Source of the DNA: Nymphaea colorata
Taxonomy: Eukaryota > Streptophyta > Magnoliopsida > Nymphaeales > Nymphaeaceae
Length of the DNA stretch: 64,000 nucleotides
NCBI RefSeq assembly: GCF_008831285.2
Contig: NC_045151.1
Coordinates: 1,793,544-1,857,543, forward strand
Direction of reading: 5' to 3'
Positions within the stretch are counted from its first letter, which is position 1. Each line of letters opens with the position of its first letter. Shown here one piece after another: positions 12,190-22,850 of the stretch. The notes beneath the pieces were generated by a model. That model did not search any database. It saw only the letters and a program-made list of their open reading frames with translations, and was not told the origin of the DNA. Made by a program: the position numbers and the translations under genes.

Positions 12190-12490
12190 CCAAAAAAAAC
12201 CGATAATCTTGACATAAAAAAGTTACTTGAAAAGCCAATGTCAATGTGTCATCCAAATTGACGGGCGTTGTGATAATGCAGCAGTTGAGGAATCTGATGA
12301 GAGGGCAAGGAAGAGGGCGACACCGATGCCGAAAGATAACTCTTGGAAGAAAGTAAAGGGTGATAGAGGCCAATCATGCAAGGTCAGAGGTCACTCCTAT
12401 GGCGGAAAGTTGGCCCACGTATCGGCCCACCTTCCCCAAAAGCAACATGCTTTTCACTTGAGAGAATCAGGTGATTAAAGCAAGTCGTTT
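12190..12490. repeat. Segmental duplication copy 2, block C'
   Basis: It pairs with 8640-8935; both run from a CCGATAATCTTGACATA phrase to GAGAATCA(A/G)GTGATTAAA. The plus-strand frame 12227-12478 shares SDERARKRA and KDNSWKKVKGDRGQSCKVR with the other copy. The shared MITE-like sequence just upstream in both copies shows that block order is kept. Confidence 0.75.
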
Positions 12491-13118
12491 CACTCCACAT
12501 TCCAAATGAAGTAAACCTCTTAAGTATACACATGGTGGGAATTAACCGATTCGCTTTCTGCATGAAGTTAAGATGAATGGCTCTTGTCCCTACAATATTC
12601 TCTCTCCGCACCTGAAAGCACGCATAATTTACGTACATCAAACTTTTTACGATAGTTAAAATATGATTATTTGCTCTTAAATCTTATAAAATCTAGTCCC
12701 CAAATCGAGAATCATAGCTCTTACTTTTGAAAGATGCTTTGTAACATTAGAAGTCACATATATGCTGGCAAGGTTCTTAGAAAACAGCCACATATAAAGC
12801 CAAATAAAAGTTAGTTGGTGTAAACATGTATAGTAGGATGCAAATATGCTAGATGACTAAAAGTTAGTAGTCCATCACTTAAAAAGCATTGAAAGTCCAA
12901 TCATAACCAGTCCAACGCAATGTATCAGGCTGGCTTGATTAAATATACAATCCCATACATAGAGTGCTATGAGAGGCCAGAGGATCTCTTTTTCACTTAG
13001 AAGAACAATAAACCATTGTTGAACAATAGACTATTGCTAATGCTCGTATGATGACAATTTTTGTAATGATAAATTGTAAATTTTCGTCATGCAGTATAAC
13101 ATCCAAAAGATTTCGAAT

Positions 13119-13166
<48 letters not shown>

Positions 13167-13340
13167 TCCTTTCACCATCCATATCTCCGTCTAAAACGTT
13201 CACCAATACTATCTATCCGGCAGGCGTGATTAAACACACTTTTTGATACATTGCATCTAGCAGTGCATGATGAAAGTTTAAAGGATTTCTCCATCCAAAC
13301 CTTGATTGGGAGAACCAGATGATGGCTAGAGGATTTCATC

Positions 13341-13374
<34 letters not shown>

Positions 13375-16321
13375 TATATATATTTGTGGATTTCTCCATT
13401 TGGGTCTGGACCGAGAAATCTTTTGGCCTCTCATAACACAATTTCTGATCCATTGCAGCGCGAAATATATTTAATCATGCTTGGGCGTGATTAGGAGGAA
13501 GGGATGGGTGAAGGACTTCAGATTTCTATACCACAGCTGAATCCAAATTTTAAATTTGAAACCCAAAAAGGATCACATCCAATTTTTAAATTTTCAACAT
13601 AATCTCACTCTTAAATATACAACCAAATCCAAACCATATTATCATACGTTAAAAAATGGCTTTTCAAAATGTGTGGATAAAATTTAATCTAAATTCAAAT
13701 CCAAACACGATCAGACATTTATTTAAACCTGAAATCAAATCGATGTCATTTTAAGATCCAAATCCGTCCAATTTCTTAATCAAAAGCAATTTGGTTTAAT
13801 ATTTTATCCAAATTTGATCCACACATCCCTAGTTATCTAGGGGGAGGGAAAGGAATCATTATAAACAAATGAAGGGACAGGTAGTTACTAAAGCTAGATG
13901 AAAACCCCTCTCACTGGATGTAAAAAGATGGGTTTGATCGCTTAAAGCTGAGTTGGTTTTAGTTTACTTGTCCATGTGGCCTATACAATAGGAACAAGAT
14001 CATGGCTTATGCTACCAACGTTATTGATGTTCTGACTTTTATTTCACTTAAATTGAATCAGAATTATATGAATTGATATCAGTCATTTAATCAACTTGAT
14101 TAGTGGTTCAAAAGAAAGATTAATTTCCCAAAATTAATAAATGAAAACTTGTATCCTATTTATGTATATAGAGTAACTGGTAAATGCAAGATTACTTGGG
14201 CAAGGGACAAAAAATTAGACCATTTAAATTTGTGTTGAAAATTATTTTAAACAAAATGTAAACATCCTATTGTGTACACAAACACTAATTTTATATACAT
14301 CATATTTTACTTCAAGTTAATTTTATAAGAAATTTGATTTTTCTACTATCATAATTTTGGTGTTGTAAAAGCCGTTTATGTTTTATTATTAAAAAAATTT
14401 TATTAAAATGAAAAGTAACTAATTTAATATATGTTCCTGGTCAAATCATTCTTTAGATCACATCTATAAGGTTAGATTACAAAAAAAAAAGACACTTTAA
14501 TAATTATTTTTAACGGGTCTGGTTTTTGTCCCTCACTAAAGTGGTCTCTGTGTGTGTGATAGATTTTTGTGAGATTCCATTTCAGGTATTCTATGGTTTT
14601 TACATTCATTCCAAGTATTCTATGGTTTTTACTTCCATATAGAGCGAGAGAAAGAAAGAAAACAAAAGATTGGCAGGTGCTAGACACGTAGATGTTAGAC
14701 TCATAAAAGAACAATCCCAGCCTCTAATATTTTTTATATCAGTGTTTGGAAACAAAAACTAGGAGAAAAAAGGTGAAGCATTTCTTTTTCTCTCTCTCTC
14801 GTGTGTGTGTGTGTATATATATGTGTGTGTGTTTGTGCGGCTGTTGACTTTATGCGCAGCCCCTTTTATTACTTGGAATCTTTTTTGCGTTTGACAGAAG
14901 AATTTTCACTTGGAATCTAATGCCATGGAGATATGCGTGAAGATGACCGGATTTTTATCACCAGATCGGCCTCTGCAAAAGGAATCTCCCTTTTCTTTTT
15001 GCCTGATGTTGTGTTTCAAGCTTCCACCTCCTAACGCAGACTAAAAGTTAGCAGTGGGTTGGCAACATTTCACTCCCCAAATAGAGATAAAGAGAAATAT
15101 GCCAGAAGATAGAAAGGGAGCTGTTAAAGATATTCTCTTGGCCTTGGGAGTTTGGCTTCCCTGGAACTCACAAGGTGCACCGAACTGAATGCCCAATGGG
15201 AAGCAGTGTTACAGTTGCAGATGGATGAAGTTAGCTGATCTCTGCAATGGATGGAACGTGGGAATCTGATGATAATGATCAGGACAATATGGTTTCCCTT
15301 TCCCTGCCATGTTCAATCATCAAAATGCTGGTTAAGAAAGCACCATGCATGCTACCATGTAAGAACTAAAGAGTGGCCCCTACTGCATAGATCAGCAGCA
15401 GCTTCATGTTAATTTATAACAAATATATTATTAACTTTCAAGATACAGGTGCCTCTATGTTCTTCTCTCTGTCTCTCTCTCCTCCACACAAAGGGCATTG
15501 ATTCCAACCACATGACATGTCCTTAGTACAGAAACTATGTCCTTGACTAGATTATACCAAAATGCCTCAGGAATTTTTCATAATCAACTCGAACCAAGTT
15601 TTGAAGTTTGCTGTTGTTTTACTTGCTGCTGATTGAGTTTGAAATTTTCATAATTAACATCCAGTAGTTGCGCCACCCACACATTCAAAACCTCAACCAA
15701 TGCACTCGATTTTCCCCAGTCTTCCCTTAAGAATGAGAACAAGCACGTTATAACATTTCTCTACCTCTGATTCTTCTGTAAATGTACGAGCCTGAATCAG
15801 TAACAACCATCATTTTCCTTTATAGCTTTAAAGCCTTGCAGAAAATGCGCATCATCTTGGAGCAAGCCTTTTGCTTGGCAACTGCAATCCCTTTCAAACA
15901 TGCATTGGAAGAGCTGATAGTGAAAGAAACAGAATAAAAGTAAAAAGAGCCCCTACCTGTCATGCTTATCTATATTCTGCAACAAAATATGTTCCAAGTG
16001 CATTGCAGGTCAAATAATAAGACTTTCTAGAGAAAATGAGCCACGGTTCAGACAAAACTTCTCTGGATGGTTCAAAAACTTGGGCGAACCTCTTGAACTC
16101 TGTTCACAACAACTGCCCAGAAAGTTTAGCTTTTGATCAAAGCTCTATCTACACGACATAATACTGATTCCTAGCAGGTATCGGCACTTTTTGTGTGTAC
16201 TTGAATAATTATTAGAAAAGGCAAATGAAAAAAGAATGGTTGTGAAAGGGGGGCCACGAAAATATCACACTATAAGAATTCAACAAGCATGAACCAGACT
16301 TGAGAACAAAGATAGGGAAAA
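12491..16321. other. Intergenic DNA with microsatellites; ENT upstream region
   Basis: No gene is recognised. It holds TA at about 13127-13163, (CA)14 at about 13340-13368, and mixed CT/GT/TA runs at 14790-14833. An AT-rich stretch of degenerate ATCCAAAT phrases at 13540-13820 resembles 37740-38040 and 45230-45660. The last 500-1000 bases before 16322 should contain the ENT promoter, but I cannot single out a core element with confidence. Confidence 0.5.
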
Positions 16322-17839
16322 ATGGGAGGAGGGATGCAACCTTGCAATCAAATCTCTCACAAAGATCAGTACAATCTTGCCTACATCATCCACTTCATTC
16401 TAGGGGTAGGATCCCTGCTGCCGTGGAACACTGTGATAACAGCAGTGGACTATTTCGGCTACCTTTATCCGCACAAGCATGTAGACAAGGTTTTCTCGGT
16501 AGTTTACATGGGTTCTTCGCTGCCAGTTTTGGTTGGCCTGGTCCTCTGGACTAAAAGACCCACGGTAAGACAAAGGATGAATTTGGGTTTGGGCTTGTTT
16601 CTTTCATCTTTGCTAACAGTGCCATTGCTGGACTTCGTCCATGCTGGAGGCAACCAGAAGTCAGACAGACAATACTTCATGACAGTTCTGGCAGTGACGG
16701 TATGTGGCTTGGCAGATGGCCTTGCTGGAGGAAGCCTTGTAGGGTCTGTAGGAGAGCTGCCAGAGCGATACATGCAAGCAGTATTTGCAGGAACAGCTTG
16801 TTCAGGTATGTTAGTGTAGAATGTTTGCATCAATAGCAAATGTCAGTGCACAAGTGACTGTGATAGTAATCTAGGTTGTCTAAGTAACCTTTTTTCATGA
16901 AGGTTTAATATCTCATCGTCAAGTGAATCAGGTTGAGCAAATGATAATAGTTATGACTTCTGTATTCAAATGAACCAATCCCTATTCAAATAAGACTACA
17001 ATAAAAATTTATGTCGGTTTCATCCGAAGTTTCTCTCTGAAAGTTGAGTTGCTTATGCAGGTGTTCTGGTATCAGTACTGCGGATAATAACTAAAGCATC
17101 TCTTCCACAAACACCTCAAGGTCTACAGAGAAGTGCACAGCTTTACTTCATCGTTAGTGTGCTTTTCATGGCCACATGCATACTCTGTCTCAATATTTTA
17201 CACAGGCTGTCGATCATGAAATACTACACAGACAAGAAACTTTCAGCACTTCCATACCACAACTCATATATCGGAGATCTGAAACAGATAAATCTGACAG
17301 GAACTCCAATGAGCACTGCTTTTTCCACAGAGCAAACAAATCTAAAAACAGAATTCTGGAATACATGGAAAAAGATCAAGTGGAACGCAGTTGGCATTCT
17401 TATGATTTATGTTGTGACCCTCTCCATATTTCCTGGGTACATTACTGATGGTTTACAGTCAAAGATTCTCAGGAACTGGTATCCTATCCTCCTCATAACC
17501 ACATATAATGTGTTTGATCTAGTGGGAAAATGTTTGACTGCTATGTATGTCCCAAAGGCCACCGTAAAAGTCGTATGGGCTTGCTCGGGAAGGCTTTTGT
17601 TCTATCCACTCTTTGCAGCTTGTATGCATGGGCCCAGATTCTTCCGCACTGAGATACCAGTGGTACTATTAACAAGCGCCCTGGGTCTAACTAATGGATA
17701 TCTGACAAGTTCACTAATGATCCTTGCTCCCAAATGTGTACCCACAAAAGAAGCAGAAACTGTAGGAATCATAATGGTATTATTTCTAGGAATTGGACTG
17801 GCTGCAGGATCTCTAGCAGGTTGGCTTTGGGTAATATAA
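16322..17839 (+). CDS. ENT: Equilibrative nucleoside transporter (SLC29/ENT family), two exons, 420 aa
   Basis: The protein is a polytopic membrane carrier for nucleosides; plant ENT1/ENT8-type members act in uptake or vacuolar release. Exons 16322-16805 and 17061-17839 join in phase 1 across a 255-nt GT-AG intron, giving 420 residues, near the usual plant ENT length. Family features are the first membrane helix with YIIHFILGVGSLLPWN (residues 21-36), GLADGLAGGSLVGS (129-142) followed by LPERYMQAVFAGTACSG, ITKASLPQTPQG (171-182), and WYPILLITTYNVFDLVGK and GRLLFYPLF in the second half. The C-terminus ends in a hydrophobic helix (GLAAGSLAGWLWVI), as in Arabidopsis ENT1. The hydrophilic loop between the two halves (SYIGDLKQINLTGTPMSTAF region) is the expected divergent segment. 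A second Met at residue 5 could also serve as start. The gene converges on the receptor kinase downstream. It resembles the ENT1/ENT8 group more than ENT3-type members, but that is from memory. Confidence 0.95.
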
Positions 17840-19621
17840 TTATGCGCTCTCCCACTGAAAAAATGGGATTGAGACCAATCATGGTATTTAGTTCCTGCAC
17901 ATACCATGCTACCATCTGTTGCTCTCTTTATTACATGACTCACTTCTCAGCCAAAAGTAGCCTAAAGTCAAGTCTATACTTCTTGCATGTTATCCACAGC
18001 CATGTTTATCTGCCCGGTGGCCAACTACGAGAAAAATCATTTATGGTACACGAGTATTCCTTCAGCCATTTATGATCTGATGAACTCTCCCGCTGTTGAA
18101 AGCCATGACACTTCAAAGGCAGGAAGCAGCTAAAACTTCACATCCTACTAGTGATGCATTTCCTCTGCCGTGGGACTCAGAAAGCCCGACTGAATCAACA
18201 ACGACTGGTGTATGTTGAACAATTTCAACCAAGCGTGAATGGAAAAACAGAGCTAAATTTGTATAAAAATGTTAATGGAGTACTTTTAAATGCATGAAAG
18301 ACATGGTTTAATACTTCCTGCAAGATGGCGATGTTTTCAAGATGCATATGATTAATATATCACAGAATCCTCAAGAGCTATACCAGGGAATTGTACTACT
18401 GGGGAGGTGATGGCAAACAGACAGGAAGTTTCCATTAACACGTATTCTCCCGCCATTCATCTTTCCTAAACCGCAAAGCAAAATTGTACAGAAAACAATG
18501 TGATCAAACTCAGATTCGAATTCTGACTCGTTGAAAAACAAAATCAATAGATGCAATTAGGTTACAGCTTTGGCATTCATAAACACGATGAAGAGTGAAA
18601 AAAATCCAATGAGAATTCTTTCATTCGATATAGACAAAAGTGACTGAGAGGAAGCCTTTATCTCTATGGAAAGATAAAGCCTGCAGACCGTTCATTGTAA
18701 CACAAGATAGCAACAAATGACAAATTATAGCATGAGATACAGAATCCCTGAGAATATCCCGTGGTAGATGTATGCACCTCCAGGCTCGCCTCATTTATTT
18801 GGCTCATCAAGCGGTCTTCACATTTTCCCAAAACCGTAAAAAGGAAGCATGAAACATTTTTTATCAACAAAATTTGTCAATAATATCACTAAGATGATAA
18901 GCTACTCAAGCTTAGATTATTTTTTAGATGCTGCTCTTTACGAGATCTTCATCTGAATTGTCAAGGATGAAGACAAGACGTTAAGTGACAGCAGCACAGA
19001 ATACTTTCAGTAACAGCAACTAATGCCACGCAACTATGAAGACTACAACTATATAGCTATGCGTTCTCTGTTTCTTTCTCCTTGCCATTTACCTTACTTA
19101 CTAGAGGCACCTGTCTTTGCCATAATTTAAGGGCCATTAGACCGCTTTTGCATGAATATCTGAATGAAGAAAATGAACAATAGTAATGGGAATATAGTTC
19201 TCTGAGAGAAAACTCTCAAGCACATGTACAAGAAAATTTAGTCGACACTTACAAACAAAAGAAGCAAATCAGCAAACTAAAAAAGCCTCACAACACAGGC
19301 AACAATCAGGATATTTGATTAAAATTGGTAGAATAAATTACCAGTTCCTACAAACTGCACCTCCCTGATTCACAACACTAGTCTAAAATACAAAATCAAA
19401 AAGCCTGTATAATGTACAAGCCAAACCAAAAATCGGTTTGTGTGAGTCAAATGAGAAAAATTGATGTATCAAGACATGTATTTTACATGACTGAGCCAAG
19501 AATAAGCCACTTATGTCACTTTACATCTCCACAAGAATATGACACACTGTAGTTGCTCATCCTTGACCTCTGAGAAGAAAGCTGATATTGAGAGGCTGCC
19601 GAGAATGGACATTTCTTTAAC
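17840..19621. other. Convergent intergenic region between ENT and the receptor kinase
   Basis: It should contain the 3' UTRs of both genes. No further gene or RNA is recognised; short frames at 17734-18075 and 18371-18870 show no domain. Confidence 0.5.
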
Positions 19622-22096
19622 TTACCTTGGTCCAGATAAACGCACAGCAGATAGGAGTGCTTCACTGTTACAGTCTGAAGGATTGGATGAAGAAGCTTCT
19701 CCGCTGGTAGCTTTCAGAAAATTTGAATATAATCGGAAACCAAATGCCGTGGCAATTGGAGGTTGTGGTACTTCAATTAGACCTTCAAGCATTTGAATGA
19801 CTTTTGCCATTGAAGGTCTGAGGGACATGTCCTCCTGGATGCACCAAAGTGCAACTCTGACTGCAGTCAACACTCTGTCGTCTTCGTCATCATAATGCAG
19901 CCTTGTGTCAAGAATATCCTTCAGTTTCCCTTCCTCCATCTTCTTGAATGCATAAGATGGGAAATGGGCTTTTTCTGTACCTTCAGCTGGATCAAAAATC
20001 TTCCTTCCCCCAATTATTTCAAGCAAAACTATCCCATAACTGTACACATCACTCTTCTCAGATATGGCATAGTTCGTTATCCATTCTGGAGCAAGATACC
20101 CTCTTGTGCCCCTCAGAGTTGTACACACAAGACTTTGCTCCCTCGTCATCAGTTTTGCAAGGCCAAAGTCTGAGACCTTTGCAACAAAGTTATCATCAAG
20201 AAGGACATTCTCAGGCTTTATATCACAGTGTACAATTTTGGCATTGCAGTCCTCATGTAGGTAGGCCAAACCCTTTGCAGTTCCAATGGCTATGTTGTAT
20301 CGTTTTTCCCAGTCCAGGGATAATCCTTCTTTGTCACTTGGAAAGATCCACCTATCAAGAGATCCTTTAGCCATAAATTCATATGCAAGCAACCGGTGCG
20401 TGCCTTCTGCACAGAAACCTCGGAGCCTCACCAGATGAACATGGTGAATACTGCCTATTATATTCACCTCTGCTCTGAATTCTTTCTTCCCTTGACCTAT
20501 TCCCTCCAATTTCTTCACAGCTATTCTGCTTCCATCAGGAAGAATGCCTTGGTAGACTGATCCAAACCCTCCTTGTCCAAGCTTCACGGAGAAGTTGTTG
20601 GTAGCAGTTTGAAGATCCTTGTAACTGTATCGAATAGGCATCCCTGACAAGCCATCAAAGAAATCATCATCTTCGGAGTTCTCCATCACGGGCTCTGGTA
20701 GTGTTGTTCTCTTGTGGTACTTAAATGCTGCATAGACTAAAGCCCCTATCACAGACAGCGTAAAAACTGCAATCACAATGACAATGATAATGGTGCGCTT
20801 GTTCTTCCCTGTCCTAGTGCCAGGACCAGAGCCGCCACCATTTTCGGCCGAAACCTTCAAGTATGCAGAATAAGACTCATCACCTTTGAGGCTCCCTAAT
20901 TGGCTGTATTGGAAGCATGAGCTAGATTTGTCATCGAAGAAGAAGGCAATGCACGAGCAGTTTCTCTGACATGAATCTTGACAAGCAGCTAGAGTAGAAG
21001 CAGAAACCGGCAAAGAAAAGCTATTTGCAAAATATCCAACCCCCTGAATAACCTTGAACGAAATTTTCAAACTGCAGCTAGGAGGGATTGCAGGCTGACA
21101 GCCAGCTCCAGCATCTAGAACGTTAGGGCACTGGCATGTCTTAGCGGAGGTACATATGTAATAAGGCTGGCATGGTTGAGGCGTGTCACAATATTTGTCT
21201 GGTATCCGTTGCTGCTGCTGAACTGGAGCATCAGAGCTTGAAGCTGGTAGCTTGTAGAAGGAAATTGATCCATCGTTACCTAAAACGGCAGCCCAAGTAA
21301 TATTGCGATCGGACTCCTGGGAGAAGACAAACTGCTGAAGAAGATTTTCCTTCTGATCGTATACAATCCACGAGTTACCAACCAGCTTGGCAGAGTATAT
21401 GCTGCCCGCATTGTTGGTAATAAACCTCGACTCCTTCCTCATAGACCAATACTGCTGAGGAGGACTATAGTTAGCCAAAAGGATCATATCATCGGAAGTA
21501 ATTTTTAGATTGTAAATTCCGGTCGAGTAGTTAGCCACAGATATCATATCATTGGTTCCCACGCTGCTGACCAACTCCATTCCTACCCTGAAAGGCTGGT
21601 CCGACAGAAGGGTGTCTACGGGGTGCTCAAAACTCTGCCACAGGATCTGAGACTCGTTGTTGGTCAGGACTAAATTTCCTGAGTCCTGTAACATCATGGC
21701 CGTAACTCCTTTTCCGGCGGTTTCAGTCGACCAGATCGACTTGCCGACCAGCTCCAGGTGAAGATTCCCATTTTCACTGAAGACGATTGTGTCCATCTGT
21801 TGAACCGGCGAGTCTCTGTTGGCAATCCAGACAACCCGCTGGCTGAAGATGTGCCAAACCGAAAGAAGAAACTGTGTCTCGTTCCCTATCGCAAAGAATC
21901 CGAAAGCGAAAGCCCCATTCACGGAACGAAGAAACATTCCATTGTTATCTACCCAATTGATCTCAGACCCACTAAATGGTGGGGTAATACTGCCATTGCG
22001 GACTATGCTGCCATTACCATTCCCAGCCAAGAGAATCATCACCACCCAAATAGCCCCCACCACCGTGACAAAGCCTCTGCCATCCACACATCCCAT
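19622..22096 (-). CDS. SD2-5: G-type lectin S-receptor-like serine/threonine kinase, SD2-5 type, intronless, 824 aa
   Basis: This is a plasma-membrane receptor kinase. In order it has an N-terminal hydrophobic signal segment (about residues 8-26), a bulb-type mannose-lectin domain (about 45-170, with VVWIANRDSPV, LQDSGNLVL and LWQSFEHPVDTLL), a Cys-rich segment (303-341), a PAN/apple-like Cys-rich region (about 341-415, with ACQDSCQRNCSCIAFFF), one membrane helix (435-456) and a kinase domain (about 500-775). Kinase landmarks are GQGGFGSV (507-514), Lys528 in AVKK, Glu543, HCDIKPEN (623-630) with catalytic Asp625, DFG (643-645) and APE (669-671). The residue before the catalytic Asp is Cys, so this is a non-RD kinase, a class often linked to immune receptors. 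The single uninterrupted exon is typical of SD2-5 genes. All catalytic residues are present and the C-tail ends in a Ser-rich segment. Ligand and pathway cannot be told from sequence. Confidence 0.96.
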   Translation of the reverse strand: MGCVDGRGFVTVVGAIWVVMILLAGNGNGSIVRNGSITPPFSGSEINWVDNNGMFLRSVNGAFAFGFFAIGNETQFLLSVWHIFSQRVVWIANRDSPVQQMDTIVFSENGNLHLELVGKSIWSTETAGKGVTAMMLQDSGNLVLTNNESQILWQSFEHPVDTLLSDQPFRVGMELVSSVGTNDMISVANYSTGIYNLKITSDDMILLANYSPPQQYWSMRKESRFITNNAGSIYSAKLVGNSWIVYDQKENLLQQFVFSQESDRNITWAAVLGNDGSISFYKLPASSSDAPVQQQQRIPDKYCDTPQPCQPYYICTSAKTCQCPNVLDAGAGCQPAIPPSCSLKISFKVIQGVGYFANSFSLPVSASTLAACQDSCQRNCSCIAFFFDDKSSSCFQYSQLGSLKGDESYSAYLKVSAENGGGSGPGTRTGKNKRTIIIVIVIAVFTLSVIGALVYAAFKYHKRTTLPEPVMENSEDDDFFDGLSGMPIRYSYKDLQTATNNFSVKLGQGGFGSVYQGILPDGSRIAVKKLEGIGQGKKEFRAEVNIIGSIHHVHLVRLRGFCAEGTHRLLAYEFMAKGSLDRWIFPSDKEGLSLDWEKRYNIAIGTAKGLAYLHEDCNAKIVHCDIKPENVLLDDNFVAKVSDFGLAKLMTREQSLVCTTLRGTRGYLAPEWITNYAISEKSDVYSYGIVLLEIIGGRKIFDPAEGTEKAHFPSYAFKKMEEGKLKDILDTRLHYDDEDDRVLTAVRVALWCIQEDMSLRPSMAKVIQMLEGLIEVPQPPIATAFGFRLYSNFLKATSGEASSSNPSDCNSEALLSAVRLSGPR

Positions 22097-22850
22097 GATG
22101 ACAAATCAATTTCCTCCTCAACACCAATACCGCAATAGAAAGAATTCAACTCAGAAGCTCGTAGCTGCTAACAAAAAAACACTATAATCCCAACTCCACA
22201 GAAGAGGGGCAGCCTCTTCGCCTAGGGAACTCCATATCATATCAACCAAAAGGAGTTGGGGATGCGCAAAACTAGAAATTTCACCCCTTCTCACAAAAGT
22301 AACAAGTACCCACAAAACCAATTAGACCAAGAGAAAGCAGAGCAAGAGGAGAAAATAGACAGAAGCATCTGTCCTGCCAAGAACCCCCGCCTCGCCTTCA
22401 CTTTCTGAACCAGCACGAGATGTCGACAGAAACATACCTCAAGCTTGACTAGAAAAGCAGCAAAGCAAACTTGCAATTCAAGAGCTTCACGAACCAGTCC
22501 GCTCCAACCAACCTTGTGCAGAAAATTACAACAAAGAACTCTGATGTCCTCAACCCGCGATTCTGATGCCCGAGTTCTGTCTTCTAAAACTTTGTGGTCG
22601 AGGTAATCAAAGGAAAAGAGAAAACCAGAAAGGAAATCTTGTGGTGAGGGTGGGTATATGATGGAGAGAGACTGAGCGACCCCTGATCCTGTGGGGTCAT
22701 GCATAGAAGGTCTAGGTAGTAGCAGTGCACCGAAACGAGCTGCTACTATCTGTCCTTTGTGAGCGAGAAAAGGAACAGATGGACAAGGAGGCGGCTCTAA
22801 ACCAGCCACCGGCCCATCATCCTCCAACCCCAATTTAAGGAGCAAAAGAA
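22097..22850 (-). promoter_or_regulatory. Probable 5' leader/promoter of the SD2-5 gene, with upstream frame
   Basis: On the gene's own strand this stretch precedes the ATG at 22096. It contains a 184-codon minus-strand frame (22291-22845) with no recognisable domain. If transcription starts beyond 22845 this would be an upstream ORF; if it starts nearer the gene it is only a chance frame. I cannot place a TATA box or start site with confidence. Confidence 0.3.

Noticed and set aside
16504..16839. 111-codon minus frame over the ENT exon
   Set aside because: Antisense shadow of the transporter; no domain.
19948..20370. 140-codon plus frame and other plus frames at 19539-22187
   Set aside because: They are antisense shadows of the SD2-5 kinase, which has clear domains on the other strand.
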